Shown here: positions 7,570-14,107 of the stretch, one piece after another
How positions within the stretch are numbered: the first letter of the stretch is position 1
Layout: each line of letters begins with the position of its first letter
Origin: Spirochaetaceae bacterium
GTDB lineage: Bacteria > Spirochaetota > Spirochaetia > SZUA-6 > Bin103
DNA: 15,508 nucleotides
Assembly (NCBI GenBank): GCA_028820215.1
Contig: JAPPKD010000116.1
Span: 1-15,508, forward strand
Direction of reading: 5' to 3'
Position numbers and translations under genes: made by a program
Notes under the pieces: generated by a model
What the model saw: only the letters and a program-made list of their open reading frames with translations
The model's database searches: none
Told to the model about the DNA's origin: nothing

Positions 7570-8394
7570 TCAGGCGTCCGCGGCGACTTCGGAGGCACGC
7601 CGCACGCCGTGCCGCTCCGCCCACGCGCGCAGCGGACCGTCGTCGATCTGGGTGTTGGGCTTGCGCAGGCCGCCCAGGAGCTGGCGCTCGATCGGATCGT
7701 GCGCGCGCTCCAGCACCGCCGGATCCTGCACGACGTAGTCGTTGGGAGACAGCCACGCGTAGGAGTAGCCGATCATCAGGCACTTGCGGGTGCGGTCGGT
7801 CAGGTTGAGACCCTGCCGGTGGAAGGTGCGGTTCTCGAACAGGAACGCGTCGCCTGCATTCAGCTCCGGCTCGAATGCGTCCGCGGGATCGGTGCCGCCC
7901 GGCGCCAGGTCCATCGGGCGGTCCAGCGCGTGGCTTCCGGGCGCCAGCCAGGTGTTGCCGTACCCCGGTCCGGGGCAGTCGCTGAAGTGGTAGGCGACCC
8001 TGACCTGCAGGCGGGTGTTGCCGTGCAGGCCCAGGTCGTCGGAGCTGTTGGCGATGTCGCGGTGCCAGTAGGTCGGCTGCCCGGCGGTGGGCGGATCGGG
8101 ATGGTTGTAGATCAGGTGCGACTTGGTCAGGTGGATGTTGTGGCTCAGGAGTTGCACCACGAGCGGGACCGTGGTGTGCCAGGTGAGGAGCGGCAGGAGA
8201 TCGGCCTCCGCGGCGACCACGTTGGTGAGGCTGGCGCGGCGGGCGCCGGCTTCCCGGTAGCACCGGTCGACCAGGCGGTCGGTCGCGGCGACGAAGCGGG
8301 CGAGCGGTTCCGGCGCGATCGCGTCGCGGACGACCAGGTAGCCGTGGTCGTCGAAGAACCGCCGCTGCTCGGCGGTCAGCGGAACGAACCGCAT
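7570..8394 (-). CDS. PhyH-family Fe(II)/2-oxoglutarate dioxygenase 3
   Basis: The product is 274 residues from ATG 8394, which overlaps the aminotransferase stop by one base (TGATG), a classic translational-coupling junction; a GGAAG lies just upstream. The opening FFDDHGYLVVRDAI (13-26) fits PhyH. The iron ligands are H111 and D113 in YWHRDIAN and H192 in RTFHRQG, with arginine near R203. NTWLAPGSHALDRPMD (147-162) and AGDAFLFENRTFH (180-192) are the usual core strands. The central stretch with SHLIYNHPDPPTAGQPTYWHRD places a tryptophan-histidine pair at the iron site. Coupling to a class IV aminotransferase suggests that the two enzymes work on the same compound, for example hydroxylation of an amino acid or a related acid. 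EctD, the ectoine hydroxylase, shows that this family can act on amino-acid-like substrates; that extension is inference. Confidence 0.9.
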   Translation of the reverse strand: MRFVPLTAEQRRFFDDHGYLVVRDAIAPEPLARFVAATDRLVDRCYREAGARRASLTNVVAAEADLLPLLTWHTTVPLVVQLLSHNIHLTKSHLIYNHPDPPTAGQPTYWHRDIANSSDDLGLHGNTRLQVRVAYHFSDCPGPGYGNTWLAPGSHALDRPMDLAPGGTDPADAFEPELNAGDAFLFENRTFHRQGLNLTDRTRKCLMIGYSYAWLSPNDYVVQDPAVLERAHDPIERQLLGGLRKPNTQIDDGPLRAWAERHGVRRASEVAADA

Positions 8395-9347
8395 CAGGGC
8401 TTCCAGTCGTCGACCATACCGGCGTACCGCCTGGCCTGGGCGGGGATGTCGACGCCCACGCTCGCCGACCACGCATCCAGCAGGCGCCGGTAGATCGGCC
8501 CCGGCGTTCCCGAACCGACCGGGCCGCCATCGAAACGCGTCACCGGCACCATCGCGATCGAGGTGGAGGTGTACCACGCCTCGTTCGCCTGGCGGACGTC
8601 GTAGGGCTCGATGTCGGTCTCGTGGACGGTGAGCCCGGCGGAGCGCGCCAGCTCCATGCAGTAGCCGCGCGAGACGCCGCGCAGGATGTCGTGCGGCTTC
8701 GGGGTCAGGATCTCGCCGTCGCGCACCATGAAGAAGTTGTTGCCGGTGCCCTCGGTGATGAAGCCGCGCTCGTCGGTGAGGAGCGCCATCGCGCCCGGCT
8801 CGATGCGCGCGGCCGCAAGCTCCGCGAGCTTGTAGTAGATGCGGCTGCGGTTCTTGGCCTTGGGGTCGATGTAGCGCGCCGGCACCGACCGCTGCGGGGT
8901 GGTCACGAAGTGCGCGCCCCGCTCGTAGGCGTCGGCGCTGCGGCCGATGTGGCGGATGAGCGGGATCACGTTGATGGTCACCACCGGCGCGGTCCCCTCG
9001 CGGATCAGCTCCGCGTACAGGTCCATGCCGCCGCGCGTGACGTTGTGCATGATCTGGAAGTCGTAGTCGCCGAGCGCGTCGCGGTTGCGTTCGATCGTCT
9101 GCTCGGTGGCCGTCATCATCTGCGCCTGGCTCAGGCCGCAGTCGAGCTGCGCGTAGCGGATCGAGTCGTACAGCCGATCCAGGTGACGGTCGAGCAGGAA
9201 CGGCTCCTGCCGAAAGGACCTGGTCATCTCGAACACCATGTCGCCGTACATGAGGGCGCTGTCGAAGATCGAGATGCGGGCGTCCTGCTCGGGAACGAAC
9301 TGCCCGTTCAGATAGACAAGGCGTTGCGCGTCCGTGTTCTGCTTCAC
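8394..9347 (-). CDS. Class IV PLP-dependent aminotransferase (branched-chain/D-amino acid type)
   Basis: The product is 317 residues, starting at GTG 9347; an ATG five bases upstream is out of frame and meets a stop at once. The fold-type IV pattern is clear: VYLNGQFVPEQDARISIFD near residues 11-29, FLLDRHLDRLYDS (50-62), the probable PLP lysine K165 in PKAKNRSRI, and ITEGTGNNFF with PLP-contacting E199 (197-206), then LRGVSRGY and STSIAMVPV. The family includes IlvE, D-amino acid transaminase and 4-amino-4-deoxychorismate lyase; the GTGNN and STS segments fit a transaminase better than a lyase, but the donor substrate cannot be named. The gene is first in a two-gene unit with PhyH3. No ribosome site precedes the GTG, and a weak CATAGT lies 7 bases before it, so translation may be leaderless. 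Confidence 0.88.
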   Translation of the reverse strand: MKQNTDAQRLVYLNGQFVPEQDARISIFDSALMYGDMVFEMTRSFRQEPFLLDRHLDRLYDSIRYAQLDCGLSQAQMMTATEQTIERNRDALGDYDFQIMHNVTRGGMDLYAELIREGTAPVVTINVIPLIRHIGRSADAYERGAHFVTTPQRSVPARYIDPKAKNRSRIYYKLAELAAARIEPGAMALLTDERGFITEGTGNNFFMVRDGEILTPKPHDILRGVSRGYCMELARSAGLTVHETDIEPYDVRQANEAWYTSTSIAMVPVTRFDGGPVGSGTPGPIYRRLLDAWSASVGVDIPAQARRYAGMVDDWKP

Positions 9348-9418
9348 GGCATCAACTATGGCACGGTCGGGGGATGGGGTTCAGCCTGCATCCTGTTCTC
9401 CGGCGGGGCGATCCGTAC

Positions 9419-9424
9419 TATAAT
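9419..9424 (+). promoter_or_regulatory. -10 box of the tRNA-Thr promoter
   Basis: A perfect TATAAT stands 34 bases before the first base of the tRNA, the right place for a primary promoter. The hexamer 17 bases upstream, TTCTCC (9396-9401), is a poor -35 match. In this GC-rich sequence an exact TATAAT is unlikely by chance. Confidence 0.65.
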
Positions 9425-9430
9425 ACGCAT

Positions 9431-9453
9431 GTCGCGCGTACCGGCGGCGCGAC
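9431..9453 (+). other. Perfect 7-base-pair hairpin in the tRNA precursor leader
   Basis: GTCGCGC (9431-9437) and GCGCGAC (9447-9453) are exact complements around a 9-base loop. The stem would form in the 5-prime leader of the tRNA precursor, ending five bases before the mature tRNA, where RNase P cuts. It begins near the expected transcription start. Confidence 0.6.
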
Positions 9454-9458
9454 GGACG

Positions 9459-9531
9459 GCCAGAATAGCTCAGTTGGCAGAGCGGTTCACTCGTAATGAA
9501 CAGGTCGTCGGTTCAAATCCGACTTCTGGCT
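9459..9531 (+). tRNA. tRNA-Thr (anticodon CGT)
   Basis: A full cloverleaf can be drawn. The acceptor stem GCCAGAA/TTCTGGC has seven perfect pairs. The D stem is GCTC/GAGC, and the anticodon stem GTTCA/TGAAC (9485-9489 and 9497-9501) encloses loop CTCGTAA. The anticodon CGT at 9492-9494 reads the threonine codon ACG. The T arm is GTCGG-TTCAAAT-CCGAC. The discriminator base is T at 9531, and the following bases are CC then T, so the CCA end is not encoded. It is a single tRNA gene with its own promoter. No integrase or repeated tRNA end is seen nearby, so there is no sign that it is used as an integration site in this window. Confidence 0.96.
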
Positions 9532-9625
9532 CCTCTTCAGTGCTGGTGAGTCTCCGCCAGCTTCGTTCCGCATGGACCCACGGGGACACGCCGCTTCCGT
9601 GTCGCCGTGCTACGTTGCCGCCGCC

Positions 9626-10852
9626 ATGCTGCCACGCGGCCTGCTCCCACGCGACCCGCAGAGCCGATCGCTGTTCGCGGCGCTCGTGCTGCACATCGGC
9701 GCCATGGGTGGCGCGGTCGGGGCCATCGGCGCCCTGATCCCGGAGATGATCCGCTCCTTCGACTGGCCGTACACGCATGCCGGGCTGGTCGTGGCGGCCG
9801 GGTCGGCGTCGTTCGTGCTGTCGACCACGGCGGCCGGCTTCGTGCTGCCGCGGCTCGGCGTGCGGGTGACCGTGGCGGCCGGTCTTCTGCTGGAGGTGCT
9901 CGGCCTGCTGCTGTTCGGTGCGTGGCCCGGCGTCGCGCTCACGGCCGCGGTCTATGCGCTGCTCGGCGTCGGCTTCGGCGCCATGGAGGTGGCCGGCAAC
10001 GAACTGGTGATCTCCATGGAACGCGGCGGGCGCGGTCAGCTCATGAACCTCGTGCACGCCGCGTTCGCCGTCGGCGGGATCACCGTCACGTGGGCGACGT
10101 CGTGGTTTCTGGAGAGCGGCGGCGACTGGCGGCTGGTGTACCGGCTGCTCGCCGGGGCGACCCTGCTCGTGGCGCTGTTCCTGCTCACCCGCCCGGCGCT
10201 CGCCGTGACCGGCATGGCGCGGGGCGCGGGCGGCGGCGCGCAGCAGGGACGGAGGCGTCGGAGCGTCCCGGATCGGAGCCAGGCGCTGCTCCTGGTGATC
10301 CTGGCCGCGATGGGCGTCTACGTCGGTATCGAGCTGGGCGTGGCGGCCTGGATGAGCGAGTTCATCGTCACGGCGGTCGGGGGCTCGGTCGCGGAGGGGG
10401 CGCGGATCGTGTCCCTGTACTGGGTCGGGTTGTGCCTGGGCCGCGTGGGCGTTGGCATCCTGCACCGGGGCACGGGCCATGCCCGAGTGATCCTGACGTT
10501 GGCCGCGGTCGCCGTGGTCGGCCTGACCATCACCGTTCCGGCCGGCGGCCTGGGCTGGGCTGCCGCCGGCGCCGTGATCACCGGGATCGGCCTCTCGGCG
10601 CTCTATCCGCTCTTGATCTCGCTGGCGGGTTCGGAGTACCCGACGCGCCGCAGTCAGGCGATGGGGCTGACCGCGGCCAGCGGAGGACTCGGCAGCATGC
10701 TCGTCCCGCTGGCGATCACGGTGGTGGCCGACGCGTTCGGCATCCGTGCCGGCATGCTCGTGTACCTGGGGCTTGCCGTCATCCTCAGTGGTCTGTCGGT
10801 AGCGTTGCTCTCCATGACGCGGACGTTACGGACGGCCCGTGATCATGTATGA
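9626..10852 (+). CDS. Major facilitator superfamily transporter
   Basis: The product is 408 residues from ATG 9626; an in-frame ATG at 9572 would add 18 non-hydrophobic residues, and neither has a ribosome site, so the start is uncertain. The protein is almost wholly hydrophobic, with about twelve membrane segments in two halves split by a charged cytoplasmic loop (MARGAGGGAQQGRRRRSVPDRS, about residues 196-217). Helix one (FAALVLHIGAMGGAVGAIGALIPEMI) and the second-half motif (YWVGLCLGRVGVGILHR) agree with the superfamily layout. The substrate is unknown; members move sugars, organic acids or drugs with a proton or sodium gradient. It lies after the tRNA on the same strand and may be read in part from that promoter, and it converges with PhyH4, 35 bases between stops. 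Confidence 0.88.
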   Translation: MLPRGLLPRDPQSRSLFAALVLHIGAMGGAVGAIGALIPEMIRSFDWPYTHAGLVVAAGSASFVLSTTAAGFVLPRLGVRVTVAAGLLLEVLGLLLFGAWPGVALTAAVYALLGVGFGAMEVAGNELVISMERGGRGQLMNLVHAAFAVGGITVTWATSWFLESGGDWRLVYRLLAGATLLVALFLLTRPALAVTGMARGAGGGAQQGRRRRSVPDRSQALLLVILAAMGVYVGIELGVAAWMSEFIVTAVGGSVAEGARIVSLYWVGLCLGRVGVGILHRGTGHARVILTLAAVAVVGLTITVPAGGLGWAAAGAVITGIGLSALYPLLISLAGSEYPTRRSQAMGLTAASGGLGSMLVPLAITVVADAFGIRAGMLVYLGLAVILSGLSVALLSMTRTLRTARDHV

Positions 10853-10887
10853 GAAGCAACAACCGGCCGCATCTACACCGACCGTAG

Positions 10888-11721
10888 CTACGTGGTCTCC
10901 CACGGTACGTCGGCGGGCCAGTCGGCGACCGCCTGCTCGGCGGCCAGGATGGGCTCGACCATCGACCGCAGGCGGGGACGGTCGCACGCGCGGAGCTGCG
11001 GCGCCGGATCGAGAGCTCCGGAGGGCCAGCGCTGCAGCGTGGCGAACTGGGCGTAGCTCCGCGGCCAGCTCGCGTACTTGAGCGCGATGTACCGCCGGGC
11101 CGGGCGTATCCTGAAGTATACGGAGTGATACAGGGTCTGGGAAAAGAGCACCGCGTCCCCGGGGCTGGTCTCGATGACGTGCGCGGGGATGCTGGAGCCG
11201 TGCTCGCCGAAGAAGAGCGGGTCCCGTTCCACGTGGCGCCGGACGAAGGGGAGCAGCGCCTGGTGGAACGGCGCGCGGTGCGAGCCGGGGATCACCCGCA
11301 GGGCGCCGTTGTCCTGCGTCATCGGCACGAGGTACAGCATCACCTTGATGCGCAGGTAGCCCAGCTCGGCGGCGCCGGGCCGGTCCGCGTGCCAGTGGTG
11401 GGCGGTGGGCGATCCCACGACGCCGTGGTTTCCTTCCGATCCACAGAAGATGAACCGCTCGCCCAGGAGCTGCTCCAGCTTGTCGTACAGCCGGGCGTCG
11501 TCGATCAGGGGCATGAGGACCGGGCTGCGCTCGACAAAACGGTCCTGGTGCAGGGTTGCGGCGGGATCGGGCCGGCCGCCGAAGTCCTCGCGCCAGAGGG
11601 CGTCGGCGGCATCGATGACCGGTCGCATCGTCGCGTCGTCGAACAGCCCGCGCAGCAGGAGAAAGCCGAACGCGTCGAAGTAGTCGATCTGGTCCTGCGT
11701 CAGCCGATGCCTGGGTTCCAT
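10888..11721 (-). CDS. PhyH-family Fe(II)/2-oxoglutarate dioxygenase 4
   Basis: The product is 277 residues from ATG 11721. The opening YFDAFGFLLLRGLF (14-27) is the most typical PhyH N-terminus of the four copies. The iron ligands are H111 and D113 in HHWHADRPG and H199 in LYHSVYF, and the 2-oxoglutarate arginine is near R209-R210 in RPARRYIAL. The strand DNGALRVIPGSHRAPFH (137-153) and SPGDAVLFSQTLYHS (186-200) complete the double-stranded beta-helix core. It should be catalytically active; the substrate is unknown. No ribosome site is visible before the start. About 70 bases upstream, in the direction of transcription, is a strong hairpin with a T-rich tail that could act as an attenuator or insulator. 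The gene stands alone on the minus strand. Confidence 0.9.
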   Translation of the reverse strand: MEPRHRLTQDQIDYFDAFGFLLLRGLFDDATMRPVIDAADALWREDFGGRPDPAATLHQDRFVERSPVLMPLIDDARLYDKLEQLLGERFIFCGSEGNHGVVGSPTAHHWHADRPGAAELGYLRIKVMLYLVPMTQDNGALRVIPGSHRAPFHQALLPFVRRHVERDPLFFGEHGSSIPAHVIETSPGDAVLFSQTLYHSVYFRIRPARRYIALKYASWPRSYAQFATLQRWPSGALDPAPQLRACDRPRLRSMVEPILAAEQAVADWPADVPWETT

Positions 11722-11782
11722 CAGAACGGAAGCCTACCGCAGCGGCCGGGAATGGCGCACACCGGTGGTTAGGGAGGGACTC

Positions 11783-11822
11783 TGAAACGAAACCGACCCC
11801 TCTTGACGCGGAGGAGTCGGTT
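11783..11822 (-). terminator. Hairpin with T-rich tail on the minus strand, upstream of PhyH4
   Basis: AACCGACCCCTC (11791-11802) and GAGGAGTCGGTT (11811-11822) pair at 11 of 12 positions around an 8-base loop. On the minus strand the stem is followed by TCGTTTCA, giving TTTCGTTT after the arm, which looks like a weak intrinsic terminator. It would stop minus-strand transcripts before PhyH4 or work as an attenuator in its leader. Confidence 0.45.
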
Positions 11823-11828
11823 CAGTGC

Positions 11829-11858
11829 GGAGTGCCGGAGCGAGGGGTTCAGCACTCC
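11829..11858. repeat. Perfect 7-base inverted repeat
   Basis: GGAGTGC (11829-11835) and GCACTCC (11852-11858) are exact complements with a 16-base spacer. It stands 6 bases from the larger hairpin, in the 234-base gap between PhyH4 and the orphan gene at 11956. It may be a regulator site or a second RNA stem. Confidence 0.6.
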
Positions 11859-11955
11859 ATCTCGTAGTCGGTGGGTGTTCGTCAATCGAGACAATCGAGA
11901 GTCGCTACTTGACGAGGAATCCATTGCCGACCGACACTGTTTCCGGGAGCACCCT

Positions 11956-12312
11956 GTGCAGCTCTACCAAATCAAGATCACAGCGAAAGTTGAAGGCCGC
12001 ACGATACTCGTGGTTTCCGGCCGCATCCACGTCAAGCAGAACGCCCGGGATTCGTATTCATGCGAAGTCAGTGGGCCGGACCACCTCGTGATCGGCCTCT
12101 CCAGCACAGAAGAGGGCGCCGTCGTGGAGGTAATGCAGATGCTCATTCCTATCGCCGCGGACGCCTTGGCTGCAGGCGATCGCAACTTCCCCGCCATCGA
12201 AGGCATCGAGTGGATTCCTGTCACCAGTGGCCTGTCCTTGCCTCCCACGGCCGCATCCGACCTGCTGGCGGTTCCGGAATGGGATAAGAGGCACGAGGCT
12301 GTGCCCGTCTGA
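11956..12312 (+). CDS. Hypothetical protein in lower-GC DNA
   Basis: The start GTG 11956 is chosen for the GGGAG 6 bases upstream and because the frame before it crosses two inverted repeats and does not look coding. The product is 118 residues and is not recognised. It opens with alternating hydrophobic residues (YQIKITAKVEGRTILVVSGRIHV), suggesting beta strands, followed by an acidic amphipathic helix (TEEGAVVEVMQMLIPIAADALA) and a proline-rich tail. No signal peptide or membrane segment is seen. The local G+C is lower (about 52-55% in two 60-base counts at 11881 and 11941) than in flanking genes, which hints at different ancestry. It is followed 32 bases later by another orphan small gene, and may be the first of a four-gene run ending in the oxidoreductase. 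Confidence 0.55.
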   Translation: MQLYQIKITAKVEGRTILVVSGRIHVKQNARDSYSCEVSGPDHLVIGLSSTEEGAVVEVMQMLIPIAADALAAGDRNFPAIEGIEWIPVTSGLSLPPTAASDLLAVPEWDKRHEAVPV

Positions 12313-12344
12313 GTCCCCTGTACCGATCCACCTCTCCCGAACAC

Positions 12345-12569
12345 ATGGAACGCATCCTGATCGCAGCCGGTGCGCGGAAGCGGACGACGCACACCCGATA
12401 CCAGACCCGCCTTCTGTGTCCGAATAAGCAACAGATTTCGTTCTCTCTGGTCCATCCGATGATCGACGAGAAGTGCGTCGGCAGAATCTGCAAGCGCTTC
12501 GGGATGCGCCCGAGCACCTTCGAGCGCCTCTACGACGAGACGAACCAGCGCACTGGACCCTCCGGATGA
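12345..12569 (+). CDS. Hypothetical small protein, overlapping the next gene by 4 bases
   Basis: A possible 74-residue basic protein, not recognised. Third codon positions are mostly G or C, which supports coding, and its TGA overlaps the ATG of the next gene (ATGA), a typical coupled junction. The middle part (CPNKQQISFSLVHPMIDEKCVGRICKRF) holds three cysteines, and the tail FGMRPSTFERLYDE could form a short helix-turn-helix-like pair, but this is too short to call. There is no ribosome site at ATG 12345. It may instead be the remnant of a longer gene. Confidence 0.4.
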   Translation: MERILIAAGARKRTTHTRYQTRLLCPNKQQISFSLVHPMIDEKCVGRICKRFGMRPSTFERLYDETNQRTGPSG

Positions 12570-12976
12570 GCAAGGCAGCCGACCCCCTCGCGGAATACTG
12601 GGACTCGCTGGTGAGTACCGTGGGAGCGGCGGTCGACGCCGGCCGGATCGGTACGCCGAAGGCGCTCCGGCTGACCGTGCATGTCCAGGCGGACGATCCC
12701 GCGGACGCCGCCGAAGTGCGGGAGCGGACCGCGGCGGCCGCGCGCCGCTGCGCCTCCGCCTGGTTCGCGGGAGCGGCCGACGGCGACCACGGGGTGGGGG
12801 AGGCGCGCCCCGCAGCCGCATGGCTGCTGCGTTGGCCCGGCGGGCAGAGCGCGCTGCTGGCGGTCAGCGCGGGCCGAGGCGCCACCGCCGGCAACGTGGT
12901 GCTGATGGGAACTCATGGCTCGATCTATCACCGCATCGAGCCGTTCGGGACGGTGCCGTCGCGGGAGGCGCCGTGA
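12566..12976 (+). CDS. Unknown 136-residue protein coupled to a Gfo/Idh/MocA oxidoreductase
   Basis: The start ATG 12566 overlaps the previous stop by four bases, and its own TGA overlaps the next ATG by one base (TGATG), so it is tied to the oxidoreductase gene by translation. The protein is not recognised. Residues 33-42 (ALRLTVHVQA) and 85-101 (AWLLRWPGGQSALLAVS) look like beta strands; residues 44-66 form an Ala-rich helix; the end VVLMGTHGSIYHRIEPFG (112-128) looks like a strand-turn-strand. It could be a small partner or a detached substrate-binding half for the oxidoreductase downstream, since the GTxGS-type turn is reminiscent of strands in the C-terminal sheet of that family. That is inference only. 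There is no membrane segment or signal peptide. Confidence 0.75.
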   Translation: MSKAADPLAEYWDSLVSTVGAAVDAGRIGTPKALRLTVHVQADDPADAAEVRERTAAAARRCASAWFAGAADGDHGVGEARPAAAWLLRWPGGQSALLAVSAGRGATAGNVVLMGTHGSIYHRIEPFGTVPSREAP

Positions 12977-14103
12977 TGGCCGCGCATCGCGTGGTGGCGC
13001 TGGGGGGCAATCGCACCCACCTGGAGAGCTACGCGCGCGAGTTCGCCGACGATCCGCGTTGCGAGCTGGTCGCCGTCGCCGACGAGCCCGGCCTCCCGGG
13101 ATATCGGGAGGCGCTGAATCGGCTGCTCGCCGACGAGCTCGGGGTGCCGTATCTCCCGCTGCCGGAGGCGCTGGAGCTTCCCGGCGTGGACGTCGTGGTG
13201 AGCTGCGTCGACGTCGAACGGCGTGCTCGCGTGGCGCAGGCGGTGCTCGCGGCCGGCAAGCACGTGTTTCTCGACAAGCCCCTTGCGGCCAGTGTCGAGG
13301 ACGCCCGCTCGATCGCCGACGCCGCCGATGCGGCCGGCGTGGTCACGCAGATGCTCACGACGGTGCATACGCCATGGGCACAGGAGGCCAAGGAGACCGT
13401 ACGCTCCGGTGCGCTCGGGCGCATCGGTGCCGTGCACTCCGACATGCTGATGGCCAAGGGACGCCCGGGCACCGTCCCGGCGGCCACCGTCCGCTCCGAG
13501 CGCGGCTCGGACGGGACGTTCACCCACGTGGCCGCCAAGCGCGAGCTGTTCGACATGGGCGTCTACCCGGTGGCTCTCATACACTGGCTGACCGGTCGGC
13601 GCGTCACGTCGGTCTGTGGCGTTACGGGCAACTACTTCTTTGCCGAACATGCCGAGCTGAGGATCGAGGACTACGGCGGACTGCTGCTGACCCTCGACGA
13701 CGGCAGCATCGCCACGGCCTGCTGTGGCCGCATCGGCATGCCGTGCCATCCGCAGGTCGGCGAGCGGCGCGTCACCGTGGTGGGCGAGGAGGGACTCGCG
13801 ACGTTCGCGGGGTCCGATCCCCACATCGAGATCTACAACACCGAGCCGGTGCTCACCACGGCGCCTGTGCATCCGTACGACCCGATGCAGATGTGGGCGT
13901 CGACGATGCTGGAGACGCAGCCCCCGGCCAAGAACCGCTGGATCGCCCTCGCGCGCGAGGAGCGTTCGGACATCGCGGCGTTCCTGGACTGCCTGGACTC
14001 GGGCGTACGCCCGGAGGTGACCGCCCGCGACGCCCTGCATCACGTGGAGGTGCTGATGGCCGGCTACGAGTCGGCGGCTTCGGGTCGTCCGGTCAGGATC
14101 TGA
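12976..14103 (+). CDS. Gfo/Idh/MocA-family oxidoreductase
   Basis: The product is 375 residues from ATG 12976, with GGGAGG 7 bases upstream; a GTG at 12973 is closer to that site than usual. An N-terminal nucleotide-binding half (about 1-125) holds the strand VDVVVSCVDVERRARVAQAVLAAGKHVFLDKPLA, where D100-K101-P102 corresponds to the EKP motif that carries the catalytic lysine of this family. The second half has DMGVYPVALIHWLTG (193-207), the usual active-site helix, and a beta sheet with VTVVGEEGLATF (267-278). The first glycine-rich loop reads VVALGGNRTHLESYA, not GxGxxG, so cofactor binding may differ. Members oxidise or reduce sugars, inositols and similar polyols with NAD(P). It follows a small unknown gene with a one-base overlap and converges with the transhydrogenase, 4 bases between stops. 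Confidence 0.88.
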   Translation: MAAHRVVALGGNRTHLESYAREFADDPRCELVAVADEPGLPGYREALNRLLADELGVPYLPLPEALELPGVDVVVSCVDVERRARVAQAVLAAGKHVFLDKPLAASVEDARSIADAADAAGVVTQMLTTVHTPWAQEAKETVRSGALGRIGAVHSDMLMAKGRPGTVPAATVRSERGSDGTFTHVAAKRELFDMGVYPVALIHWLTGRRVTSVCGVTGNYFFAEHAELRIEDYGGLLLTLDDGSIATACCGRIGMPCHPQVGERRVTVVGEEGLATFAGSDPHIEIYNTEPVLTTAPVHPYDPMQMWASTMLETQPPAKNRWIALAREERSDIAAFLDCLDSGVRPEVTARDALHHVEVLMAGYESAASGRPVRI

Positions 14104-14107
14104 CCGC

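Noticed and set aside
9524..9545. tRNA 3-prime end as a phage or island attachment site
   Set aside because: No second copy of the tRNA end and no integrase gene is present in the window.
10883..10892. Palindrome CGTAGCTACG at the end of PhyH4 as a bidirectional terminator
   Set aside because: The symmetry is only ten bases with no loop and no T-run, too weak for a terminator call.
11803..11955. N-terminal extension of the orphan gene to a TTG at 11803
   Set aside because: The extension runs through the inverted repeats, has no coding character, and a ribosome site supports GTG 11956.
13092..13111. Seven-base inverted repeat CCTCCCG/CGGGAGG inside the oxidoreductase gene
   Set aside because: It lies in coding sequence in GC-rich DNA, where such stems are frequent; no sign of function.
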